Assembly: GCA_022614965.1 (NCBI GenBank)
Contig: JAKEHO010000006.1
Coordinates: forward strand, 1 to 34,082
Direction: 5' to 3'
DNA: 34,082 bases
DNA from: Gammaproteobacteria bacterium
GTDB taxonomy: Bacteria > Pseudomonadota > Gammaproteobacteria > JAKEHO01
Shown here: positions 16,924 through 25,856 of the stretch, piece by piece
How positions within the stretch are numbered: the stretch's first letter is position 1
Layout: every line of letters starts with the position of its first letter
The notes under the pieces: model-generated
What the model was told of the DNA's origin: nothing
Seen by the model: only the letters and a program-made list of their open reading frames with translations
Database searches by the model: none
Program-made: the position numbers and the translations under genes

Positions 16924-19900
16924 TTATATCTTGTGCAAAAACTCCTCATAGATTGCCTTTGTCTCCGGGGACGGTTCTATCTTTAGGACGGCTTGAAATG
17001 TCTCTCTACAGCGATTGTAGACTCCGATAGCCTCAGCTCCACGACCGACTTCTCGATAGCAAACCATGAGTCGTTGATAAAATCCTTCAGCCAGGTTGTC
17101 CGCTTCCAGGCTCCTTTGATAAACCTCGATGGCCTTATCCCAATGATCGCTTTCTTCCCAGTACCGAGCAAGCTCACCCATGTAGCGTACGAACTTATTG
17201 CGCAAACGCTCGCGCAAGGCGATGAAATATGACTCTTCACGCTCACTTGCCATGAACGCATTCTTATATAAGGCGAAAGCTTCCTCAGCCAAACGAGATA
17301 TCGTCTCAGGCGTGATATCTTTATGCGGCCTTTTAAGCGTGCTGTCGATGTCTTCAAGAACTTGTTCAAAGGCCCATGTGTCCAGCCAACAAAAGGCCCG
17401 ATTCAGGCTGAGCCGCCCGTCTCGTACCAGAACCGCCTTGTCCTCGCCTAGCAGCTTGCGTAGACGGTGGAGTGTGGTGGTGAGCGAACGATGCGCATAG
17501 TCTGCGTCAATTCGAGGCCACAATGCTTCCGCTAAATGTTCTTCATGAACGTCCTGGCCACCGAAGGCAACCAGGGCTTTTAGTAACTGAATTGGCTTTC
17601 GCTGAAGCTTTGCAAAAAAACCTAGTGATTGCTCGTCTTTTAGCATGTTGAATTGTCCAAGCGTAAAGATCTTGAATTGCCAGGGCCAGCCATCGACGTT
17701 GAGAGGTGGTCTCTCGGGAACGAGCCCGCGTTTCCGAATAAGATTTTGAGCATAACTCACCTCAATACCAGCATCGAGAGCATAAGCGCACAGTTGCGCC
17801 ATGACAGATGGCCGCCACCAGAGGAAATGCCGGTAGCCGTATTGCCTGCCAAGCTCCAATGCATAACGTAAGGAATTCAGCCCCGAGCGTTGTCTGCCAT
17901 GCTCTAGTGCCATTTGGGCGTAGCCTAATAAACACATGAATTCCAACAGATGGTTTTTTATATTGCGTGCGATACTGTGTACCTGCCGAAGATGCGCAAT
18001 GACCTTGCGTTCCTCGCCAAACTCGATAAGCACTTGAGCGGACGCCAGGCGACAAAGCACTTCGAAATATGGCGAGCCAAGTTCAACCGCTAGTTTAAGT
18101 GCTTCTTTCTGGTGTTCAAAAGCCCTGAGCTTATCTCGGCAAAGCATGGCGTACCAAGCCGAATAGTAGTGGTACAGACACATGTCCAAGCGGCTTGCGC
18201 CCTCATGTTGGGATTCAACGCGTCTTAAGAGCTCCTCAGCCGTATTTAGATCACCTGCACCGAGCGCTCCTGCCACACCCGTCACCAAGAGCTGGTATCG
18301 CCAAACATGCACGCCGGTCGCATCAGCAATTTCTAGGCCGTCATGTACTGCTTTTTGGCAGCGCTCACCATCGGCATTTAGCATGAAATGCATCGACTCG
18401 ACGTACTTCAGCGTGGTCAACGCTAGAGGAGACACGTCGGGCGATCTTGCCAGATTTCGCATGGAATCGATGATCTCAGATGCCTTCGCAGATGCACCTA
18501 CCCACATGCAGCTCACCGCGACAAACAACTCCACAGACATGCGCAAGTTCGGATCGCGTTGGGATTGTGACACCGTGAACGCCCGTTCAAGCCAATACCC
18601 GATCTGCGGATGATCAGGCTGTCGCAGGATAAGTGACCAGAACATGCTGCAGGTTACTCTTGCTTCAACGCCTTTGGATGGAAAGTTAGGATAGGTCTTC
18701 AAGAGTGTATCGAGCACTTTGATCCAGCGATCAAGCAAGGCGAGGTCATCCAATTCGTGAAGGATCGCATCCATAGCCCCTGAGCATGCAAGAAGGAGGC
18801 CCTTGGGATCGGGATCCGCTTGCCGTTGAAATGACTCGAAGGCCTGCTCAAAAAGGTTCCGGCTTTCGCGGGGGGCAAATGGCATGCGACTGGCGCCCAA
18901 CCAGTAGAGTGTCCATGGATGTGTTTGCAATTCGTTCTTCGGCAGGTCTTCTAGCCACTGTGCAAGTGTTTCTCCTCTGCCATGGTCCAGCATGGCGACA
19001 GCATGTTTGTCGATAATACGGGCCATCTCTTTCCAGTCGTCGACCTCGCACAGCAGGGCAACTGCATCTTCAAGCCGGCCAGCTGCTTCCAGTAGCTCCG
19101 CAGATTCCCGCTGTAGCATCGTGCGTTGTTCCTCGCTTAGTATCTGTGCCACTTGCGAGGACAGGAATTCCTTAAACAATGGGTGATATTCATAGATAGG
19201 TTCTGGATCACTCGGCTTAACGCTTGTGAAATAGTTGTTGCGGTTCAGATCAGCCAGGATAGTGCCTGCATCCTTTTGCTTTGTTATTTTGCTTGCCATC
19301 CGGGGGGTCATCTGAGAAAGGAAGGCCGTCTTCAGAAAGAATTCCTGGGTTCTATTATCGGACTTTTGAAATATTTCGCCGGCCAAATAATCAAAAACAA
19401 CTTGTGGTGTGGAGACATTCAACGCCTCGGCAATCGAGGCCTCCGTCTTTGCCTGTTCCAACATGAGAATAAGACCCGCAGCCCAGCCCTGAGTCTTCGC
19501 GTAGAGGTCAACAAGCGCCTGTTCGGACAGTTCGAACCCCTTCAGCTTAACTATCGCATTCGACTCATCCTGAGTAAGGTGCAGATCCTGCCAGCCTAAG
19601 ACCTCCATCTCACTATTGGCCCGCAAACGTGCCATCACGGGTGGAGGGTCACTACGGCTAATGACGATGACGTGCGCCTTCGGCGGGACCTCCGACAATG
19701 CGTCACGGATGACGCCATGAAGGGCTGATTGGGAGAGAATTTGGTGGTAGCCGTCTAGTACCAGGGCGAACGGGGGCCGCATCTGTTTATATAGGGTTTG
19801 GAAGTAGCGATGCGTAAACGTTGACAGGTCGCCGTGGTACTCTGGGGTGAAAAGGGGCAACCGTTCTGATAGTTCGTTGGTCTCTCCAGCGGCCGCGAGT

Positions 19901-20280
19901 CCCATGTAGTAGAAGAAAGTAGCGACATCGGAATCACTTCGATCCAGTTGATACCACGCACAGCGAAGCGGACGGCTGTCGATATAACTTGCAATCAGTG
20001 TGGATTTGCCCGATCCGGGCGGCCCCGTTACCCATATAACCGGGCACTGGCGCCCCCGGTCGAGGATGGAAAAGAGGCGTTTTCTGGGCAAGACCCTGTG
20101 CAGTGTCGGTCGGGTAGTCTTGGCGAGAGAAGCGACTGTGTTTTTCATGTTGAGTTTCAAAGCCCGGGGCAGATGAGCTAACCGCTCAGGCCGTGCCATC
20201 AACTCGGGAACCACGCCGCGAACGATAAAGCCGCCCTCGCTGACACCGTTCGACACGCGCGCTTGCCGACTTGGTGCCAC
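16924..20280 (-). CDS. MalT/SARP-like ATP-dependent transcriptional regulator with BTAD
   Basis: The 1118-residue regulator has an N-terminal STAND-type ATPase: Walker A GPPGSGKST at residues 86-94 and Walker B LVLD at 173-176. A winged-helix and a long TPR-like helical region (about 340-860) follow. At 869-970 is an OmpR-type DNA-binding domain (KIFTLGQFNML ... RKPIQLLKALVAFGG ... LAEALWP ... RSLTTTLHRLRKLLG), then a bacterial transcriptional activation domain (BTAD) to the C-terminus. A MalT-type C-terminal LuxR helix-turn-helix is absent; the SARP-type DNA-binding module replaces it. Such proteins are thought to activate transcription when a ligand and ATP switch the TPR/ATPase part. The GTG at 20280 has AAGGGGA upstream; ATG 20148 is an alternative. 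Three 11-bp-spaced repeats at 20337-20364 suggest autoregulation. The target genes and signal are unknown. Confidence 0.9.
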   Translation of the reverse strand: MAPSRQARVSNGVSEGGFIVRGVVPELMARPERLAHLPRALKLNMKNTVASLAKTTRPTLHRVLPRKRLFSILDRGRQCPVIWVTGPPGSGKSTLIASYIDSRPLRCAWYQLDRSDSDVATFFYYMGLAAAGETNELSERLPLFTPEYHGDLSTFTHRYFQTLYKQMRPPFALVLDGYHQILSQSALHGVIRDALSEVPPKAHVIVISRSDPPPVMARLRANSEMEVLGWQDLHLTQDESNAIVKLKGFELSEQALVDLYAKTQGWAAGLILMLEQAKTEASIAEALNVSTPQVVFDYLAGEIFQKSDNRTQEFFLKTAFLSQMTPRMASKITKQKDAGTILADLNRNNYFTSVKPSDPEPIYEYHPLFKEFLSSQVAQILSEEQRTMLQRESAELLEAAGRLEDAVALLCEVDDWKEMARIIDKHAVAMLDHGRGETLAQWLEDLPKNELQTHPWTLYWLGASRMPFAPRESRNLFEQAFESFQRQADPDPKGLLLACSGAMDAILHELDDLALLDRWIKVLDTLLKTYPNFPSKGVEARVTCSMFWSLILRQPDHPQIGYWLERAFTVSQSQRDPNLRMSVELFVAVSCMWVGASAKASEIIDSMRNLARSPDVSPLALTTLKYVESMHFMLNADGERCQKAVHDGLEIADATGVHVWRYQLLVTGVAGALGAGDLNTAEELLRRVESQHEGASRLDMCLYHYYSAWYAMLCRDKLRAFEHQKEALKLAVELGSPYFEVLCRLASAQVLIEFGEERKVIAHLRQVHSIARNIKNHLLEFMCLLGYAQMALEHGRQRSGLNSLRYALELGRQYGYRHFLWWRPSVMAQLCAYALDAGIEVSYAQNLIRKRGLVPERPPLNVDGWPWQFKIFTLGQFNMLKDEQSLGFFAKLQRKPIQLLKALVAFGGQDVHEEHLAEALWPRIDADYAHRSLTTTLHRLRKLLGEDKAVLVRDGRLSLNRAFCWLDTWAFEQVLEDIDSTLKRPHKDITPETISRLAEEAFALYKNAFMASEREESYFIALRERLRNKFVRYMGELARYWEESDHWDKAIEVYQRSLEADNLAEGFYQRLMVCYREVGRGAEAIGVYNRCRETFQAVLKIEPSPETKAIYEEFLHKI

Positions 20281-20336
20281 GAGGTCCCCTTATCCCTTAA
20301 TAGTAATTCTAGACCTTCCTTGGCCTATTCCTATCG

Positions 20337-20364
20337 CTGTAACTGATCTGTAAGGGATCTGTAA
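20337..20364 (-). promoter_or_regulatory. Three CTGTAA/TTACAG repeats at 11-bp spacing (SARP-like site)
   Basis: CTGTAA occurs at 20337-20342, 20348-20353 and 20359-20364, exactly 11 bases apart; on the strand of the regulator gene this reads TTACAG three times. Streptomyces SARP proteins bind direct repeats spaced one helical turn (11 bp) apart next to the promoter. The site lies 57-84 bases upstream of the GTG start of the SARP-domain gene. A -10-like TAGAAT (20311-20306) is further from the repeats than in Streptomyces promoters. Confidence 0.6.
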
Positions 20365-20366
20365 CC

Positions 20367-20677
20367 GCGGCTAATAAGGCGCTGCGGCGCCGCCCTCAGC
20401 TGGGGTTGAGCGACCGTCCAAAACATGGCCCGATGCACGGCTTAAAGAAGGCGTTCCCTCATGATCCCAATTCACGGGATAGGAGAGGGAGGCCTGAAAT
20501 TCCTCGGAGAGCAAAGCGAGAGCCAAGGCTCAACTGCTTGACCCAAGTTGTTCGGAACATCCTGAAAGGCACGAACCCAGTGCCTTCTGTGGGAACTGCG
20601 GCAAGATCTCAAGCAGACCGGCGATGCGGCGTTAAACATCGAGCTCGGCCGAGCTCCACATTTTTAGCATCCCTTTC
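20367..20677. other. Intergenic region with a 16-bp perfect palindrome
   Basis: No gene is recognised. GAGCTCGGCCGAGCTC (20641-20656) is a perfect palindrome able to form a 6-bp stem with a 4-base loop, 22 bases past the stop codon of the phosphatase gene. It lacks a clean T run on the minus strand, so it is at best a weak terminator. A plus-strand reading frame beginning at 20406 overlaps the end of the phosphatase gene and shows no similarity I know. Confidence 0.4.
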
Positions 20678-21877
20678 TTATGAGCTGCCCTTAAACTCAA
20701 AGCAGAGCATGGTCAGATCGTCTTCACACCCGTGACCTTTTGCAAACCTGTTAAGCTCGGCTAGCAGGGTCTCTAGGATTTTGTCCAGGTCCATCTTTTT
20801 ATGTTCTTCTAAGAACGTCATCAGTCGTTGCATGCCGAACTGTTCCTGGTTCGAATTCTGCCACTCGATCACAGCATCGGTATACGCGAAGATCTTGTCG
20901 CCGTGCGCGAGTTGGTATGCCTCCTCCACGTAGGGCAGGGGCTCTTCTCGAAACATGCCTAGCGGGCAACCGCCTTCTCGAAATATGAATCCATGTGTGG
21001 CGGCATACGGAAAAACCATTAGCGACGGATGGCCCGCATGTGTCACGGTGAGCCGCCCCTCCGGTGTGACGCGGAAATAGACACCGGTAATCGACTTGCC
21101 GGTCTCGCGCGAGGCTAATAGGCTATTTAGCCTGCGTATGACCTCGTTCGCGGGCAAGTCGCGCCTGATGCTGTCTAATCCCAAGTGGACCATCATCGTC
21201 ATGAATGCGGCAGCCACTCCATGACCCGTGGCATCACCGAGAAAGACGCTGAGATCACCCTCGCGATTGAGGAGAAAATCGTATACATCCCCCGAACACT
21301 TACCATATGGCAAATAACGGAGCGCCATTTTCAGGTAAGGCACATCGTGAAACTTTGGTAGGACCGTATGCTGAAACTCTGCAGCAAGATTTAAATCGGC
21401 CTGCATCTGTTCGTTGCTCTTCAAAAGCATGCTCTCTACACGCTTGCGTTCTGTGATCTCCTTTAGTAAACGTTCGTTGGTGGCCCGCCGCGCCATTCCA
21501 CTTTCGTGAATTCTCCCATTCTCAGGGAGTCCGACAACAGTCGAATCACGGTCGGGGATGTCCTTCTTGAGATCTATAACTGTATGTTTTCCAAGACGCA
21601 CGGCTACGTAGACGCAATAGGCAGCTAGGACCAAGGAAAATCCGGCCAGAGCGAAGGATAATTCCTGGTTACCCGTCGCAAGGAGGCCAACGATCCCGAT
21701 ATATCCCAGGAAAGTGATGATCATCAGATAGAGCCATAACCTGCCTAGTCGGATGCGCCTTTGTTGTTGCAATGCTCGCGAAATTTGCCGTGCACCTAAA
21801 ATGGAGAGAAAAACTCCGATTGCACCAATCAGAACCAAGCCGCTGATTAGCAGCTTCTCGAACTGAAGCATCGTCAT
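20678..21877 (-). CDS. Membrane-anchored PP2C-type (SpoIIE/RsbU) serine phosphatase
   Basis: The 399-residue protein has three predicted membrane segments (about residues 9-27, 47-66 and 72-93) and a helical, coiled-coil-like linker (about 130-160, KEITERKRVESMLLKSNEQM). A SpoIIE-type PP2C domain follows from about 165: LAAEFQHTVLP, CSGDVYDF, LGDATGHGVAAAFMT (metal-binding Asp and catalytic loop), HAGHPSL, FAYTDAVIEWQN and the final DDLTMLCFEF aspartates. Such enzymes dephosphorylate anti-anti-sigma (STAS) proteins in partner-switching signalling. No STAS or anti-sigma kinase gene is present in the window, so the partner is elsewhere. The first aspartate motif reads CSGDVYD instead of the more common GGDYYD. 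Start ATG 21877 has a weak Shine-Dalgarno sequence. Confidence 0.9.
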   Translation of the reverse strand: MTMLQFEKLLISGLVLIGAIGVFLSILGARQISRALQQQRRIRLGRLWLYLMIITFLGYIGIVGLLATGNQELSFALAGFSLVLAAYCVYVAVRLGKHTVIDLKKDIPDRDSTVVGLPENGRIHESGMARRATNERLLKEITERKRVESMLLKSNEQMQADLNLAAEFQHTVLPKFHDVPYLKMALRYLPYGKCSGDVYDFLLNREGDLSVFLGDATGHGVAAAFMTMMVHLGLDSIRRDLPANEVIRRLNSLLASRETGKSITGVYFRVTPEGRLTVTHAGHPSLMVFPYAATHGFIFREGGCPLGMFREEPLPYVEEAYQLAHGDKIFAYTDAVIEWQNSNQEQFGMQRLMTFLEEHKKMDLDKILETLLAELNRFAKGHGCEDDLTMLCFEFKGSS

Positions 21878-22067
21878 GGACTAACGCTGAAAAATGGGGT
21901 CCGACGGCAATGCGGTATCGTGGTCTGGATCATGTCAGCTCTGATCTTGCGAGAGGTTGTAGCGACGTTGGTATCGGTGTGAGGTGTTTGCCAGTTAAGG
22001 TCGAAGTGATGGGTATCAACTCAAACTGCAGAGAATTTAAAGAGCGGAGCAAAGCAGCCAAAGCAAT

Positions 22068-22478
22068 CTACTCGGTTGATTTTCCCCACTCCTTAATAAC
22101 CATTCTGAAGATATCAGATTCGGTAATGATTCCAGCCAATATGCCATCTGGATCAACGACTGGCAATCCGCTCACTTTCGTTGAACGCATTGTGTGAGCC
22201 GCCAGTGCGATTGTCGCATCCTCGGAAATCGTGATTGGGTCGGGAGTCATAATTTTTTTCAGTTTTGCTGTTCCGGCGTCTGAGAAAGCGCCCTGCAATG
22301 ACTTGCCTTCTCTGACATCACCAAGGCTTACGATACCAAGTAGCTTGTCATTCTCTACGACGAGGAGACGGCGAATTTATTTTTCCGCCATGATTTGTTC
22401 CGCCTCTGCCACAGTCATATTCGGCGAGGTGGTCAAAACATCTGCGGTCATCCAGTCCTTCACTCGATCATCTCTCAT
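22068..22478 (-). pseudogene. Tandem CBS-domain protein gene with in-frame stop
   Basis: From ATG 22478 the frame reads MRDDRVKDWMTADVLTTSPN ... AEQIMAEK, then TAA (22377-22379), then continues in the same frame as IRRLLVVENDKLLGIVSLGD and into a second CBS domain (KIMTPDPITISEDATIALAA ... VSGLPVVDPDGILAGIITESDIF), ending at 22068. The whole is 136 codons plus the stop, the normal size of a two-CBS protein. CBS pairs bind adenine nucleotides and sense energy state. A single substitution (for example AAA or CAA to TAA) explains the break, so decay looks recent or the base may be a sequencing error. Reinitiation at an internal start could make only the second CBS domain. Confidence 0.85.
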
Positions 22479-22951
22479 ACTAATGGCGCCTCTCGGAACT
22501 TATGGTATTGCCACCCGGGCGCGATGGCACGCAACCGATGGCAGCGCTGCCCATTCGGTGAAACCTGTCAAAACCTATTGAGCCTGCGCCTAACTTGTTC
22601 AGTTACTTTATGATAAAAAAGATCAAGCTGTTTGAATCAGCAGGAACCGAAATCCCTATGCAAAATGCTATCGTTTATCGCTTGTTATCGCTATTTTCCG
22701 CTTTTCCTTCCGAACTAGCGTGGAATGTACGGCTTATTTGTGCAATTTTCCATCACCTAACTGCGACTTCTAATAACAATGGTGTAAGGATCAATGAGGC
22801 AAAATGGATGCGTCGATCATTGGCTTGAAAAATTGATGATCATGATATTCTCAACTGATAATATCTGTCTAGCGGAAAATCCAACGTTTGGCGCGGGCAG
22901 GCATTACACGAAGCGACTCAGTGCGGAGCGATCGATCAGTATTCGTTATGC
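22479..22951. other. Intergenic region, no gene seen
   Basis: About 470 AT-richer bases lie between the divergent CBS pseudogene and the TPR-sulfotransferase gene. Short open frames on the plus strand (for example at 22595 and 22794) have no ribosome site or recognisable similarity. On the minus strand TTGACA occurs near 22570 without a matching -10. I see no repeat or RNA structure to report. Confidence 0.5.
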
Positions 22952-24871
22952 GTGCTTGGCGTTAGCGATTTCGCGTCTTTTGATAGTATTGCCGTGATCA
23001 TCTCCAAACCGGCTCGGAACTCACAGTTGAAACGTAAGCAACGCCAACAGTCCGCGAGGCAGAAGCGCCACCGGCGGCCGCCACATCAGATCCATGACCT
23101 CGCAGGGTTATTTCAAATCGCACTTCAGCGTCATCAGGCAGGGGAGCTGCACCAGGCGGAAGCGATTTATCGGGATATCCTGAAGCGTTACCCGAATCAC
23201 CCCGATGCTGTTCATCTACTCGGCGTGATTGCAGGTCAAACTGGAAAGTTCCGCATGGCTCTCGAACTCATCAACCAAGCGATCGGGCTAAATGCACATG
23301 TCCCTGACTACCACAACAATCTTGGCAAGGTGCTACAGGGTCTCGATCGGGTCGATGCTGCGATTCAGTGTTACCGGAGGGCATTGGAGATAAAGCCTGA
23401 CCATGTCGATGCCTATTTGAACCTAGGTAATGCTCTCAAAAGCCGAGGTCAGTTTGATGGGGCTGTGGCGTGTTTTGAGAAGGCAGTTCAGATCAAACCT
23501 GGCTATTTCGACGCCTACCTGAGTATGGGCAATGCATTGCAAGCACAAGGCAAGTTAGATGCGGCAGTGTCGGCCTATCAAATGGCGCTTCACATTAATC
23601 CCAATGACGCCACGACCCACTACAATCTAGGGGTCGTTCTAGAAAGGCTCAGGCAAATCAAGACGGCAATGGGGTGTTACGAGAAGGCGCTACAGCTCAA
23701 TCCAGGCTACGTGGAGGCACATAACAATCTGGGGAATATGCTTGGTGCTCTGGGCAAGCGCGATGCGGCGCTGCGTTCTTATGAACAGGCATTAGCCTAC
23801 AAACCGGACTATGCACCTGCCTATCGTAATCTCGCATTGGTCAAAGAATACAGCGCTGACGATGATGAGGATATCCAGAGGATCGAATCACTTCTCGAGC
23901 GCATTAACCTGGACGCTGACGATGCGATACATCTGCACTTTGCTGCAGGCAAGATGTATGACGACTGCGGCGCCTACGAGAAAGCATTTGCGCATTATCA
24001 AAGGGGCAATGAGCTGAAGCGAAAGAAAGTTAATTTTGACGCCAAGGCCTTTGAAGATTTTGTTACTCGAATTATGCACACATTTACTCGCGACTTATTT
24101 GATACGCGGGCGTCGTTCCAGGATCTATCCGAGATCCCCGTATTTATCGTTGGAATGCCACGCTCCGGCACCACCCTCGTCGAGCAGATCATCGCAACTC
24201 ACCCTGAGGCCTGTGGTGCTGGTGAGCTGACCTATTTTGAGCGCTCAATTGAAATGCTGCCGAAGCAACTGCAGTCAAATTCGGCCTATCCTGAATGCAT
24301 CGCGCTGCTTGATCATGCGACTTGCCAATTAATTACCGAGGGTTACATGCACATCCTCCGTACGCATTGCGATACGGCGCTTCGAATCACCGACAAACTG
24401 CCGAGCAACTTCTTGCACCTTGGGCTGATTGCATTGCTGTTTCCCAAAGCCCGTATTATTCATTGCGCGCGGAAACCGCTAGATACGTGTTTGTCGATTT
24501 ATACGCAGTATTTTAGTACTGGTATTTCGTATGCATACGCATTATCTGACATCGGAAAGTATTATCGGCAGTATGAACGGCTTATGGCACATTGGCGAGA
24601 GACTTTAAATTCACCAATGCTGGATGTTGGCTACGAGGAGCTAGTGATAGATCAGGAACGCACAAGCCACAAGATTATTGAGTTTCTCGCACTGGAATGG
24701 GATGAACGGTGCTTATCGTTTTATGAAACCGATCGGCCAGTATTTACAGCAAGTAACTGGCAAGTGCGGCGACCGATGTACGCACGGTCAATCGGGCGAT
24801 GGAAAAACTATGATACGTTTCTAGGCCCGCTTAAAGAACAGTTAGGTATCGAAGGTGGCAGAGGTAACTAA
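22952..24871 (+). CDS. TPR-repeat sulfotransferase family protein
   Basis: The protein (639 residues from the earliest start) has a basic N-terminus (KRKQRQQSARQKRHRR), then at least seven tetratricopeptide repeats from about residue 50 to 300 (for example NLGNALKSRGQFDGAVACFE, repeated with the usual W/L-G-Y-A-F-A-P spacing). A sulfotransferase domain follows, with the 5'-phosphosulfate-binding loop GMPRSGTT at about 401-408. It continues with HPEACGAGELTYFE, ITDKLPSNFLHLGLI and the 3'-phosphate-binding segment ARIIHCARKPLDTCLSIY. Such proteins are believed to transfer sulfate from PAPS to proteins or glycans held by the TPR part; the acceptor is unknown. The start is uncertain: GTG 22952, GTG 22994 and TTG 23027 are possible and none has a good ribosome site. 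Confidence 0.85.
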   Translation: MLGVSDFASFDSIAVIISKPARNSQLKRKQRQQSARQKRHRRPPHQIHDLAGLFQIALQRHQAGELHQAEAIYRDILKRYPNHPDAVHLLGVIAGQTGKFRMALELINQAIGLNAHVPDYHNNLGKVLQGLDRVDAAIQCYRRALEIKPDHVDAYLNLGNALKSRGQFDGAVACFEKAVQIKPGYFDAYLSMGNALQAQGKLDAAVSAYQMALHINPNDATTHYNLGVVLERLRQIKTAMGCYEKALQLNPGYVEAHNNLGNMLGALGKRDAALRSYEQALAYKPDYAPAYRNLALVKEYSADDDEDIQRIESLLERINLDADDAIHLHFAAGKMYDDCGAYEKAFAHYQRGNELKRKKVNFDAKAFEDFVTRIMHTFTRDLFDTRASFQDLSEIPVFIVGMPRSGTTLVEQIIATHPEACGAGELTYFERSIEMLPKQLQSNSAYPECIALLDHATCQLITEGYMHILRTHCDTALRITDKLPSNFLHLGLIALLFPKARIIHCARKPLDTCLSIYTQYFSTGISYAYALSDIGKYYRQYERLMAHWRETLNSPMLDVGYEELVIDQERTSHKIIEFLALEWDERCLSFYETDRPVFTASNWQVRRPMYARSIGRWKNYDTFLGPLKEQLGIEGGRGN

Positions 24872-25148
24872 CGGTGCGACGGCTTGTTGGCAGGGGCAAA
24901 CGCGCGATAGCAATACCCTTAACTAAGGGGCTGGGTTACGAATAGGGAAGCGATCGAGAGGCAATTGATGAGGGCACCAACTCGGATCAAGGTTGCGGCA
25001 TTAGAGGGGCCTGAAACAGGAGCGGCGACATCGTCGCAGGGGGTGTTGAGTAAAATAGGTTTATTATTGAGTGCACCTCTGCGTGCGCATTTACTGTGAC
25101 CGGCGGGGTAGGGATTGATCAGAATCCGTGATCTTTCATGATTTGCAT
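24872..25148. other. Intergenic region between convergent genes
   Basis: About 277 bases. A 43-codon plus-strand frame (24968-25099) has a GAGAGG upstream but no recognisable similarity; it may be chance. No terminator with a good stem and T run was found for either neighbour. Confidence 0.4.
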
Positions 25149-25856
25149 TTAGGTCCCGTCTTTTTTCATGGCGGTGATCGCTGAATCAAAATCCGCAGCA
25201 ATTTTTTCATGGTCGGATCGTTGCTTGCTAACCGCGATGTGGAGGCCATTCGCAGACAGTGGCTTCGGGAGGAATGTTAACTCACTGATATCGCCACCCA
25301 TGAACTTTTGCAGTTCATACCGAGCGACTCGTTCGTCAGCTAACGTCAGATCGATTTTGTCTAAAAACAAGCTACTTAGATTTTGAATGACATGGTTTTG
25401 TGGCACTTTGACAAGATAGGTGGCGTTGTCGAATTCTGGCCCATAGGCGTAATCGCGAACGACGCCGATGACCCGACCACGTAGATCTTCCAGGTTGTTG
25501 TATACGATAGGACGGTCTTTTCTTGTTATGAATTTTATCTCATTGATGATAAAGGGTTGGCTGAAGGTCCGATACTTGGCTCGTTCGTCGCTATGCCAGG
25601 CTCCGGTGATGACGTCATTGACGCCTATTTTTGTTCCTTCTAACGAACGTGGCCAGGTATCAAATGTGATGGATGTCGTATAACCGGCTCTCGTCAGCGC
25701 GGAAGTTACTAGATTGACTACTAGTCCATTCTCGGGAAGTTGTGGGCCGGTGTAGGGGGGCCAAGTGCTCGCGGTCAACTTCAATTCGTCAGCACACACC
25801 CGATCGAAGTGTGAAAGGCTGAGAACGATAAGAAGGATGGCTAGAAAGTTTTTCAT
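25149..25856 (-). CDS. Periplasmic solute-binding protein, family 3
   Basis: The 235-residue protein has a signal peptide (MKNFLAILLIVLSLSHFDRV, cleavage near CADE). It follows the bacterial extracellular solute-binding family 3 pattern: LTASTWPPYTGPQLPENGLV, VNLVTSALTRAGYTTSITF, GVNDVITGAWHSDERAKYRTFSQPF, the hinge segment LEDLRGRVIGVVRDYAYG and LTLADERVARYEL. Such proteins bind amino acids or similar small molecules for ABC import or signalling. No permease or ATPase gene is adjacent on either side, so it is an orphan binding protein that may work with a distant transporter or a sensor. The ATG at 25856 has GGGAG about 9 bases upstream. Confidence 0.87.
   Translation of the reverse strand: MKNFLAILLIVLSLSHFDRVCADELKLTASTWPPYTGPQLPENGLVVNLVTSALTRAGYTTSITFDTWPRSLEGTKIGVNDVITGAWHSDERAKYRTFSQPFIINEIKFITRKDRPIVYNNLEDLRGRVIGVVRDYAYGPEFDNATYLVKVPQNHVIQNLSSLFLDKIDLTLADERVARYELQKFMGGDISELTFLPKPLSANGLHIAVSKQRSDHEKIAADFDSAITAMKKDGT

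Noticed and set aside
20406..20735. Plus-strand open frame of 109 codons
   Set aside because: It overlaps the end of the phosphatase gene, is rich in Arg/Pro without domain likeness and has no ribosome site.
24968..25099. 43-codon plus-strand frame with a GAGAGG upstream
   Set aside because: No similarity, and the length is easily reached by chance; kept only as a remark in the intergenic entry.
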